This document shows, in pieces, positions 1-8,207 of a stretch of DNA of 32,905 nt (its first letter is position 1; each line of letters starts with the position of its first letter). Below the pieces are notes generated by a model. That model had not been told where the DNA came from, did no database searches, and worked only from the letters and a program-made list of their open reading frames with translations. The DNA lies in contig CANQWB010000013.1 in the NCBI GenBank assembly GCA_947627435.1, positions 1 to 32,905 on the forward strand, given 5' to 3'. The DNA comes from an uncultured Bacilli bacterium (GTDB taxonomy: Bacteria; Bacillota_I; Bacilli_A; RF39; UBA660). Position numbers and translations under genes: made by a program.

Positions 1-158
1 GTTTAAAAGAGGGTAAAAGTATTGGTTTAGAAGAAGGAAAGATAGAGAATCAAAAAGAAGTAGCAAGAGCGATGTATAAAGAAGGAATCCCAATTGAAGT
101 GATTTCAAAATGTACGTCACTATCGATTGCTGAAATTGAAGTGTTAAAAGAATCATAA
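1..158 (+). CDS. C-terminal fragment of an Rpn/PD-(D/E)XK-type transposase-like nuclease (truncated by window edge)
   Basis: Frame from nt 3 reads LKEGKSIGLEEGKIENQKEVARAMYKEGIPIEVISKCTSLSIAEIEVLKES*, the typical C-terminal tail of this family; stop at 156-158. Confidence 0.6.
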   Translation, partial: LKEGKSIGLEEGKIENQKEVARAMYKEGIPIEVISKCTSLSIAEIEVLKES

Positions 159-285
159 GGTTCTTTTTAAATGTTTTGAAATTTTTAAAACAATAGTAAA
201 ATAATCATATATTTTCAAATCATATTTCAAAAAAAATCGAATAATATAAAAATATGTCAAAAATAGTAAAGTATTTAGTAAAAAA

Positions 286-314
286 TTGATAATTCAAATA
301 AAACGTGTTATACT
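286..314 (+). promoter_or_regulatory. Sigma-A-type promoter for the pilin operon
   Basis: TTGATA (286-291), 17 nt spacer, TATACT (309-314), about 30 nt upstream of the ATG at 346. Confidence 0.65.
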
Positions 315-345
315 ATTACTATAGAAAGTATAAGGTGGTGATAGA

Positions 346-522
346 ATGAAAGAAGTAACAGGAGAAGCAAATATGACTGTTGTAACCATCATTTTGATTG
401 GTGTTATTGTTGCAGTTGCTACACCAATTATTACAAATATGATGAATAATACAAGAGAAAGAAGTGAATGTCATAACAACGGTGGTATTTGGGAAAATGG
501 ACAATGTACTCAAGCTCAATAA
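346..522 (+). CDS. Small Flp/class III-like pilin candidate (58 aa)
   Basis: ATG after a ggtgg RBS; MKEVTGEANMTVVTIILIGVIVAVATPIITNMMNNTRERSECHNNGGIWENGQCTQAQ; short polar N-terminus ending in G-E, one hydrophobic helix, small tail. Absent from the ORF track because of its size. Confidence 0.65.
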   Translation: MKEVTGEANMTVVTIILIGVIVAVATPIITNMMNNTRERSECHNNGGIWENGQCTQAQ

Positions 523-553
523 AAATCAGACATAATTTTAGGTGGTGTAGGAT

Positions 554-1000
554 ATGAGACAAGCGATTGGAAGTACTTTTCTCTATAATGTGATTATTAT
601 TTTTATTGTAATCACTTTTTGTTTCCTAGCGGCAACATTAAGTTATATGAAATCTTACAAAATGAATGGTAAGATTGCAAATTTATTGGAAAAGTATGAA
701 GGTTATAACACATTATCTGCAGCAGAAATTGAAACTTCACTTAGCAATTTAGGTTATCGTATCAGTAAAGATGGTAATATAAGTTGTTCAGAGAGAAAAC
801 ATAATGGAAAAACCTATTCTCCAATTAAAGAATTTGGAACAAATTATAAATATTGTATCTATGAATATCCAAAAAAAGATGGATATTTTACCTATGGAAT
901 TGTAACATATATTTATATGGATATTCCTATAGCAAGCGGTACATTTTCACTTCCTGTTTATGCAGAAACAGAACGTATTTATGAATTTACGCAGAAGTAA
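554..1000 (+). CDS. TadE/TadF-like pseudopilin, paralog of the next ORF
   Basis: Short polar N-terminus, hydrophobic helix, small extracellular domain with YCIYEY and IPIASGTFSLPVYAET motifs shared with 1012..1434. Confidence 0.5.
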   Translation: MRQAIGSTFLYNVIIIFIVITFCFLAATLSYMKSYKMNGKIANLLEKYEGYNTLSAAEIETSLSNLGYRISKDGNISCSERKHNGKTYSPIKEFGTNYKYCIYEYPKKDGYFTYGIVTYIYMDIPIASGTFSLPVYAETERIYEFTQK

Positions 1001-1011
1001 GAGGTGATGAA

Positions 1012-1434
1012 ATGAAAGAATCCATTGCAAATGCATATATATTCAACATCGTAATTGTTTTTGTTGTAATCTTTATTTTCTTTTTTGCAGGTTCATTAAC
1101 ATATTCAAAAGCATTTAAAGTAAAGAATAGAATTGTAGATATTATTGAAAAGTATGAAGATTATAACACAGATGCGGTTACTGAAATTTCTTCAACATTA
1201 GGAGAAATGGGTTATCGTGTAAATACAAGTAACAAAGGATGCGATATACGTAATGGAAAAGAATCATTGACTATGACTTTTAATTCTTATCGTTATTGTG
1301 TTTATGAATATGAAACACCAAAAGGTAAATATTATGGTGTTGCAGCCTACATGTATTTTGATTTACCAATCATAGGGCAGTCTTTAGAATTTCCTGTATA
1401 TGGGGAAACCAAAATACTAGGCATTTTAAGATAA
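1012..1434 (+). CDS. TadE/TadF-like pseudopilin, paralog of the previous ORF
   Basis: Shares I(V)xxxEKYExYNT, GYR, YRYCVYEY and DLPIxGxxxxFPVYxET patterns with 554..1000; RBS gaggtgatga. Confidence 0.5.
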   Translation: MKESIANAYIFNIVIVFVVIFIFFFAGSLTYSKAFKVKNRIVDIIEKYEDYNTDAVTEISSTLGEMGYRVNTSNKGCDIRNGKESLTMTFNSYRYCVYEYETPKGKYYGVAAYMYFDLPIIGQSLEFPVYGETKILGILR

Positions 1435-1454
1435 AAAGGGAGGATATCAGTCTC

Positions 1455-2459
1455 ATGAATGTTATTATAGCAAACAAGCAGCAATCAATGTTACAAAATC
1501 TCGGTATTGATATCATTAAGACTTTAGAAGGAGAATTTGATGTTGATGATATTGTGTCACAATTTCGAAATTTCTTTTTTCAAAGAATGATTTTAGACAT
1601 TACTGCAATCAAAAATTATAAAGATATAAGAACATTACAAAAATTATCTATAGCATTAGATATGGATAAAGTTATTTTATTATTAGATGATTCTGAAGAA
1701 AGCGGTTCTAATGAATACTTGTCTAAATTGATTTCAATGGGAATTTATAACTTTACAAAAAATGTAGAAGGTATTATGTATTTATACAATAATCCAAATA
1801 CATATCGTGATGTTGCCCATATTCATCAAATCGACAATAACCAACCACAACAAGTAGTAGTAGAAAAACATGTTGAAGTAGAACCAATAGTTGGAACAAA
1901 AATTATTGGAGTAAAAAATGTAACCAAACAATCTGGTGCAACTACTTTAATTTATATGATGGTAAAACAATTAGAAAAAAATTATTCTGTGGTAGCTTTA
2001 GAGATCAATAAAAGCGATTTTCGCTATTTCAACGATAAAAAACTAATTTCTATTCCAAATACAGAACTCTCTGATACAATTTCTAAGTATAGCTATTGTA
2101 ATACGATTTTGATTGATATTAACGATAGCAAAGAAGCTGAAGACTTATGTGATGAAGTGCTTTATTTAGTAGAACCATCTATCATTAAATTAAATAAATT
2201 AATGCTTGTTAATAGTAATGCATTCAAAGAACTTAAAAATAAAAAAATCATTTTAAATCAAAGTTTATTAAATGCAAAAGATGTATTGGATTTCGAATAT
2301 GAATCTGGTTCAAAAATTTATTACAACATGCCACCACTTGATGAACGAGAAAAAAGCATTCATGCATTAAACTTATTATTAGTAAGATTAGGTTTTACAA
2401 AGCAACAAACAGATGAACAAGAAAAGAAAAATAGTATTTTAGGTTTGTTTGGAAAATAA
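1455..2459 (+). CDS. TadZ/CpaE-like pilus localisation ATPase-like protein
   Basis: Receiver-like N-terminal region followed by a degenerate deviant Walker A (IIGVKNVTKQSGATTLIYMM), typical of TadZ/CpaE-type ParA relatives. Confidence 0.55.
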   Translation: MNVIIANKQQSMLQNLGIDIIKTLEGEFDVDDIVSQFRNFFFQRMILDITAIKNYKDIRTLQKLSIALDMDKVILLLDDSEESGSNEYLSKLISMGIYNFTKNVEGIMYLYNNPNTYRDVAHIHQIDNNQPQQVVVEKHVEVEPIVGTKIIGVKNVTKQSGATTLIYMMVKQLEKNYSVVALEINKSDFRYFNDKKLISIPNTELSDTISKYSYCNTILIDINDSKEAEDLCDEVLYLVEPSIIKLNKLMLVNSNAFKELKNKKIILNQSLLNAKDVLDFEYESGSKIYYNMPPLDEREKSIHALNLLLVRLGFTKQQTDEQEKKNSILGLFGK

Positions 2460-2463
2460 AACA

Positions 2464-2492
2464 TTGACAAACAAAGAAAAAAAAGGTATAGT
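2464..2492 (+). promoter_or_regulatory. Strong sigma-A promoter upstream of the T4SS genes
   Basis: TTGACA (2464-2469), 17 nt, TATAGT (2487-2492). Confidence 0.75.
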
Positions 2493-2500
2493 AATAGTGT

Positions 2501-2516
2501 TAAAGCAAAAGCTTTA
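2501..2516 (+). repeat. Inverted repeat at the predicted 5' end of the T4SS transcript
   Basis: TAAAGC-AAAA-GCTTTA perfect 6 bp stem just downstream of the 2464/2487 promoter. Confidence 0.55.
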
Positions 2517-2542
2517 TAGAAAGTTTTATAGGAGGTTTTCAA

Positions 2543-2899
2543 ATGTTGAACGTATTAAAAATGGTAACTTGTAATGGATTAAATGGATCAATTGATTATA
2601 TTGTTCCTGGAACAATTAGTACAGTAATCACAATTATTAAAATTGGGATCCCAATTTTATTGATCATCTTTGGTATGATTGATCTTGGAAAAGCTGTTAT
2701 GTCAAATGATGAAAAGGAAATGAAGAGTTCCCAAACAAGATTAATTAAAAGAATTTTATATGCCGTAATTGTATTCTTCATTGTTGCAATTGTACAATGG
2801 ATATTCCAAATTGTAGATGCCGATGTTGTAGAAGAAAAAGGTGGAACAAAAAGTTGTCTTAACTGCTTTATCAACGGTAATTGTACTACTACTGAATAA
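2543..2899 (+). CDS. TrbC/VirB2-like two-helix membrane protein
   Basis: Two hydrophobic helices separated by a charged loop (DLGKAVMSNDEKEMKSSQTRLIKR); aggagg RBS; adjacent to VirB6/VirB3/VirB4 homologs. Confidence 0.55.
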   Translation: MLNVLKMVTCNGLNGSIDYIVPGTISTVITIIKIGIPILLIIFGMIDLGKAVMSNDEKEMKSSQTRLIKRILYAVIVFFIVAIVQWIFQIVDADVVEEKGGTKSCLNCFINGNCTTTE

Positions 2900-2994
2900 T
2901 AAATTTCAAAATTTAAAAAGTAATAAGATAAATATTTCTTATTCTTTTTTTTTATGTTATAATGTATATGTGGAAAAATATATGGGTGATTGAG

Positions 2995-3378
2995 ATGAAA
3001 AAAACAGTGAAAATTATAAGTATTATTATCATGTTATTAATGATTTGTAATATAGAAAATGTAGGAGCAAGTGATCAAGTAACCGGTTGTAATCTTTTAG
3101 GCGATAACACTACTCCAATTGTACAGTGGATAATTGATCTGATTCAAATTGCAGTTCCAATAATAATTATTATTATGACAATCATTGATTTTACAGGAAT
3201 TGTATTATCTGGAGAAGAAAAAAATTTTAAAGCTGCAGGAAGCAAATTATTGAAAAGGTTAATTATTGGTGTTGTGATTATTCTATTACCGATGTTATTA
3301 GCATATATTATTGACTTAAGCGGTGTCTTAGTACCCTATGGTATTGATCGAGGCCAAATATTTTGTTCGTTATTTTAA
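2995..3378 (+). CDS. Second TrbC/VirB2-like membrane protein with signal peptide
   Basis: ATG at 2995 preceded by gggtgattgag; signal-like N-terminus, then two helices with loop SGEEKNFKAAGSKLLKRL. The ORF-track start at 2962 lies inside an extended -10 (TGtTATAAT, 2955-2963). Confidence 0.55.
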   Translation: MKKTVKIISIIIMLLMICNIENVGASDQVTGCNLLGDNTTPIVQWIIDLIQIAVPIIIIIMTIIDFTGIVLSGEEKNFKAAGSKLLKRLIIGVVIILLPMLLAYIIDLSGVLVPYGIDRGQIFCSLF

Positions 3379-3394
3379 AGAAAGGAGGGTTTAA

Positions 3395-5521
3395 ATGACA
3401 GAATCATGGATTTTAGACGGGGTTCGTAATGTATTTGGAGTAATTGATAATATTATTTTTTCATTAATTGCAATTGTATACGACATTATATTACAAATTA
3501 CCAAGATTGAAATATTTTCACCAGATAGCAAAAGTGTTCAAGATATTACAGGTAGAATTTATGGCTTACTTGCCATTATTATGTTATTTAAAGTTTCTTT
3601 TTCTTTAATTTCTTATTTAGTCAATCCAGATGGAATGACTGATAAATCTAAAGGTGCTCAAAAAATCATAGCGAATGTATTGATAGTACTGATGTTGATT
3701 ATAATAACTCCAACTGCTTTTACAAAATTATATCAAGCACAAAATGCCATTCTTGAAGATAATATTATTCCCAAATTTATTTTGGGTAGGCCAGAGGAAA
3801 CATTAGAGGGTAATAAGAGCTATTATATGTCATCCAAATGTGAGGAGGAAGGATTTAACATGTCTTCCACCAATACAGATGGAAATTTTATTTCTCTTTT
3901 AATTTTTAGACCTTTTTATCAAATAGAGTCATCAAGGGGGAATAGTAGAGATGACATTGCTTCTTATTGTGAAATTGGAACAAATGGAAATGCTCAAGTA
4001 GCACTATATACATTGAATCTTTCTATTTTAAATTCAGCACCAAATGGAATAAAAGATACATATGTTATAGATTATAAATTTTTTCTTTCAACTATAACAG
4101 GAATTATTGTTTTACTCATTTTCATTTCATTCTGTTTTGATATTGCCGTACGTTGTATTAAATTAGGATTTTTGCAAATTATTGCACCAGTGCCTATCAT
4201 ATCATATATAGATCCAAAATCTGGTAAAGATGGAATGTTTAAAAAATGGTTGAAAGAGGTAGGTAAAACATGGGCATCTTTATTTATACGTTTAGTAGGA
4301 TTGTTCTTTGCGGTTAGTATTATTGAATTGATTGTAAACCAAAATATATTTGCACAAGTAGGAAGTCATAAACTATGGGTAGAATTATTTGTTATTATCG
4401 GTGCTTTCATATTCGCAAAACAATTGCCAAAATTGATAGAAAATATTTTAGGTATTAAATTAGATAGTCATTTGATATTAAATCCAATCAAAAAAATCAA
4501 AGAAGAAGCTCTTGGAGGAAAAACAATTAGTAGTGTTCCAGGAAAAGCATTGGGTACTACAACTGGAATGATAGGTGGAGCGATTGCAGGACATATTGCT
4601 GGACAACAAGTAGGTATGGCTAAAAGAGGAACCATCATAGGTGCTGTAGGTGGTATGCAAAACGGTTTCAAAGAAGGTAAGTTCTCATTTACGAAAGGTA
4701 TGCAAGAGCAATATAAAAACCTAACGGGTAATGAGATGGCTAGACTTTCTGTATCCAAACTTTTAGTGCATGATGCAGCTGAACTTGAAGTTAAAAAAAT
4801 TAAAGACAACTTGAGTCTTGCTTACGCAAACTTAAATGATCGCCGATCTGCATTAAATGACTCTGAAAGAATGAGTTCTGAACTCGCATTGACACTTAGC
4901 AATAAGGGATACAATGTCCATGATATATCAGGTACTCAAAATCAAGTGAATCATAATATAGCAGATCAAACTGCTAAGATTGAAGAATTGAGAAAAAATA
5001 GTGCAAGTGAAATAGATAAATATCAAGATAGTATCAATAAATTTAATCAAGAAATGGAAAGATATAATTCGGCTAAAAAAATATTAAGTGAACCGTCATC
5101 TTCTGTTATCGACCCTAAAACAGGACGTTCTATTGATGCACCTAAACGTTTAGACGCAGAAAATATTATTAAACAATTTGAAAATAACGAAGGAGCATAT
5201 TTAAAACAGATTCAATTAGACCGTGATCGTGCTGAAGAATCTCATCGTCGATATCATCAAGACATTTCACGTGCAGAACAAGTGCTAGAAGGTTATAAAG
5301 AAGATTATAAGTTCCTTGAAAGATATGTATCAAATAAGAATTATGAAGATGAAATTAGAACTGAAATTAGTGCAATCGAAAAAGATATTGAGACATTCAA
5401 AAGTCAAAAAGGACAAACAGAAAGATTTGGACAATTGGATCGATCACCACAAGGAGATTATAGAAAGGCAGAAGCTAACCAAAGAAAGATGGCAAATAAA
5501 CATGGCATCAAACCAAGATAA
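3395..5521 (+). CDS. VirB6/TrbL-like polytopic T4SS membrane protein with long coiled-coil C-terminus
   Basis: Multiple N-terminal TM helices, glycine-zipper stretch (GTTTGMIGGAIAGHIAGQQVGMAKRGTIIGAVGG), then charged coiled coil; precedes PrgI and VirB4. Confidence 0.65.
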   Translation: MTESWILDGVRNVFGVIDNIIFSLIAIVYDIILQITKIEIFSPDSKSVQDITGRIYGLLAIIMLFKVSFSLISYLVNPDGMTDKSKGAQKIIANVLIVLMLIIITPTAFTKLYQAQNAILEDNIIPKFILGRPEETLEGNKSYYMSSKCEEEGFNMSSTNTDGNFISLLIFRPFYQIESSRGNSRDDIASYCEIGTNGNAQVALYTLNLSILNSAPNGIKDTYVIDYKFFLSTITGIIVLLIFISFCFDIAVRCIKLGFLQIIAPVPIISYIDPKSGKDGMFKKWLKEVGKTWASLFIRLVGLFFAVSIIELIVNQNIFAQVGSHKLWVELFVIIGAFIFAKQLPKLIENILGIKLDSHLILNPIKKIKEEALGGKTISSVPGKALGTTTGMIGGAIAGHIAGQQVGMAKRGTIIGAVGGMQNGFKEGKFSFTKGMQEQYKNLTGNEMARLSVSKLLVHDAAELEVKKIKDNLSLAYANLNDRRSALNDSERMSSELALTLSNKGYNVHDISGTQNQVNHNIADQTAKIEELRKNSASEIDKYQDSINKFNQEMERYNSAKKILSEPSSSVIDPKTGRSIDAPKRLDAENIIKQFENNEGAYLKQIQLDRDRAEESHRRYHQDISRAEQVLEGYKEDYKFLERYVSNKNYEDEIRTEISAIEKDIETFKSQKGQTERFGQLDRSPQGDYRKAEANQRKMANKHGIKPR

Positions 5522-5553
5522 ACAAAAAAATATAAGTAAAAGGGGATGGATAA

Positions 5554-5871
5554 ATGAATTTTTTGATACCGGCAAATTCAAAAAAATCAATGATGATATT
5601 TGGGCTATTTTACCCATTTGATCTCATATTATTTGGAAGTGGCATTGGTATTACATTATTACTAATGATGTTTCTTCCAATTAGTGATACAATGTTGGCA
5701 CTTATTTCTATTGCACCAGCATTGATAACAGGTTTTCTGGTCTTTCCAGTGCCTAATTATCACAATGTATTGACAGTTATAATAGGGGTTTGGAATTTCT
5801 TTACAACACGACAAAGATTCGTGTGGAAAGGTTGGTGTGTAACAGATGAAGAACAAAAAGAACAGAAGTAA
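5554..5871 (+). CDS. PrgI family (VirB3-like) protein
   Basis: About 105 aa, two TM helices, terminal YHN...FFTTRQRFVWKGW pattern typical of PrgI; directly upstream of VirB4. Confidence 0.7.
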   Translation: MNFLIPANSKKSMMIFGLFYPFDLILFGSGIGITLLLMMFLPISDTMLALISIAPALITGFLVFPVPNYHNVLTVIIGVWNFFTTRQRFVWKGWCVTDEEQKEQK

Positions 5872-6394
5872 ATATACAGAACAATTTGTACCTATTAAAA
5901 GTATTACAAATGGTATGATTATATTGGACAGTAATGAAAAAGTAAGTGGAATCAAAATTATGCCAAGGAACATTTTCATTGCTGATTACGACACACAAAC
6001 AGCAATCATTAATAATCTAAAAAATGTGTATAACATGATTGATTATGAATTTTGGATTATTGCAGCAGATCGTCCAGTAGATATTAATGTATATTTATCA
6101 CAATTACAATTACTATTTAATTCTGTAAATGATCAAGTAAAGAGAAAATTGATTATGGAAGATATTAATAAAGCAAATTTGTTTATGAATAACAATATTG
6201 TAGATACAGAATATTTCTTATTGTTTAAAGAAAAAAATAATGATGTTATTGCTAAAAGAATTCGTCAATTGATTAATGCTTTTGCAAGTGCAGGACTAAA
6301 TTCTCATCAGGTTACCAATGATGACTTAAGAATTATACTAGACAATTTCTTAAATGGTGGTCAGACGACTACGTTTGGAACGGTGGTGGCATAA
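5846..6394 (+). CDS. VirB4/TraE N-terminal domain encoded as a separate ORF
   Basis: FVPIKSITNGMIIL... resembles the N-terminus of Gram-positive VirB4/ConE proteins; stop overlaps the next ATG (TAATG). Confidence 0.6.
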   Translation: MKNKKNRSKYTEQFVPIKSITNGMIILDSNEKVSGIKIMPRNIFIADYDTQTAIINNLKNVYNMIDYEFWIIAADRPVDINVYLSQLQLLFNSVNDQVKRKLIMEDINKANLFMNNNIVDTEYFLLFKEKNNDVIAKRIRQLINAFASAGLNSHQVTNDDLRIILDNFLNGGQTTTFGTVVA

Positions 6395-8178
6395 TGGATG
6401 TAAAAAGTCAAATTGCTCCAAAAGGTCTTGAATTTAAATCCAATTCCTTTATTATCAGTGATAAATATGCCACAATATTAACAGTAATTTCCTATCCACG
6501 ATATATTCAACCAGGATATCTATCTTCATTAACAAGTATGTCTGGAATCAAAGTTGTCATTAAACATATTCCTTTACCATTTAGTGTAATTAGTAAAATG
6601 TTAAACAAAGAAATTGCGGACTTAAAAGTAAGATTTCAAGATACAAACGATCGTACGATACAAGAAAGAATTCGTCAAGATTATGAATCTTTAGAACAAT
6701 TTATTTCACAATTGGCTGCATCACAAGCAAAAATTTATGATTTTCAAATGCATATTATGATTACAGCAAATAGTGAAGATGAATTAAACACTAAGAAATT
6801 ACAAGTACGCAGTTACTTAGAAGCAATGGAAATGAGAGCGTTCCCATTGCGATTTGAACAAGAAAAAGTATTAAAATCAATTTTACCAATTTTTCCGAGC
6901 CAAGATATTGAATCTAGAATCGGAACACCAATTCCAGCTCCTACTATTGCGGCTATGTATCCATTTATATTTGATAGTATTAAAGATCCAGGACTTTCTG
7001 CATTACTTGGTGTAGACTTTTCCGGAGGAGTTATTCTATTCAATCAATTTTTATATCAAATTCGAAAAGAACACAACCGTAATAATGCCAATATGATTAT
7101 TTTAGGAACATCTGGTAGTGGAAAATCCACTGCTGCAAAAATATTACTAAGAACACATATCCGTAACAATTGTCAGTTAGTAATTATTGATCCAGAAGGA
7201 GAACTAGAAGATATGGCACGACGTTATGGAGGAGATTTCATCGACCTTGGAAAAGGTGGAGAATTTGGTATGGTCAATCCACTAGAAGTTATTATTGATG
7301 CCGATGATGAAGAAATCGAAGGTGGCTTAGGTTATACAGTTTTAACGAGAACACTACAAAGTATTAAAGCGTTCATGAAATATTATGATCCTAGAATTGA
7401 AGAAGATGTTCTTAACATGTTTAGTGAAGTAGTACAAGAAACTTATAGACGTTTCAATATTAGTTTTGAATCAGATTTTACACAATTGAAATCAATAGAT
7501 TATCCAACCTTTAAAGATGTTTATGCAACTATTAAAGGACGTTTAGCTTCTATGACGGAACCAACCCATGAAAAAGAAATCATGGAAAAATTAGAATTGA
7601 AAGTTCGCCCAATCGTAAAAGAATTAAAATATTATTTTGATGGGCATACAACTATTACATCTCAAAGTGATTTCATTGTGTTCAATATTCGTGAACTTAT
7701 GAATGCAGATACAAATATAAGAAATGCATTATTCTTTAATATTTTGAAATATGCTTGGGGTCTTACATTAGATAAAAGAGTCAATACTGTATTAATGGTA
7801 GATGAAGCACATGTGTTATTAAGTGGTAATAATACACTTGGGGCTGACTTCTTGGCACAGATTCAAAGAAGATCTAGAAAATACAATACGGGAACTATTA
7901 TTATTACACAACAACCAAGTGATTTCAGTAATCCAGATGTAATCACACAAGGAAAAGCTATCTTTGATAATGCTTCTTATTATTTAGTCATGGGACTGAA
8001 AAAACAAGCCGTAGAAGATTTATCACAATTGATAGATTTAAATGATAATGAAAAGGAAAATATCAAAAGATACAATCAAGGGGATGCGTTATTTGTGTGT
8101 GGTAGTAGAAGAATGCAGATTAGTATAATTGTAACAGAACAAGAATTAGATTCCTTTGGAAGTGGTGGAGGACTATAA
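6394..8178 (+). CDS. VirB4/TraE/ConE-like T4SS ATPase
   Basis: Walker A GTSGSGKST, Walker B VLMVDEAHVLL, DPEGE, and the IITQQPSDF motif. Confidence 0.9.
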   Translation: MDVKSQIAPKGLEFKSNSFIISDKYATILTVISYPRYIQPGYLSSLTSMSGIKVVIKHIPLPFSVISKMLNKEIADLKVRFQDTNDRTIQERIRQDYESLEQFISQLAASQAKIYDFQMHIMITANSEDELNTKKLQVRSYLEAMEMRAFPLRFEQEKVLKSILPIFPSQDIESRIGTPIPAPTIAAMYPFIFDSIKDPGLSALLGVDFSGGVILFNQFLYQIRKEHNRNNANMIILGTSGSGKSTAAKILLRTHIRNNCQLVIIDPEGELEDMARRYGGDFIDLGKGGEFGMVNPLEVIIDADDEEIEGGLGYTVLTRTLQSIKAFMKYYDPRIEEDVLNMFSEVVQETYRRFNISFESDFTQLKSIDYPTFKDVYATIKGRLASMTEPTHEKEIMEKLELKVRPIVKELKYYFDGHTTITSQSDFIVFNIRELMNADTNIRNALFFNILKYAWGLTLDKRVNTVLMVDEAHVLLSGNNTLGADFLAQIQRRSRKYNTGTIIITQQPSDFSNPDVITQGKAIFDNASYYLVMGLKKQAVEDLSQLIDLNDNEKENIKRYNQGDALFVCGSRRMQISIIVTEQELDSFGSGGGL

Positions 8179-8207
8179 AATAATATAAATAGTTTGGTGG
8201 TGGTACT

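Noticed and set aside
319-519. Antisense ORF (66 aa) in the ORF track
   Set aside because: It is the complement of the small pilin ORF 346..522, which has promoter, RBS and coherent pilin-like sequence.
2962-2994. Upstream start of the second VirB2-like ORF
   Set aside because: The ATG lies within an extended -10 element; the ATG at 2995 has an RBS and starts a signal peptide.
5316-5621. 101-aa + strand ORF overlapping VirB6 and PrgI
   Set aside because: Out-of-frame Lys-rich overlap of two better supported genes; no RBS or family pattern.
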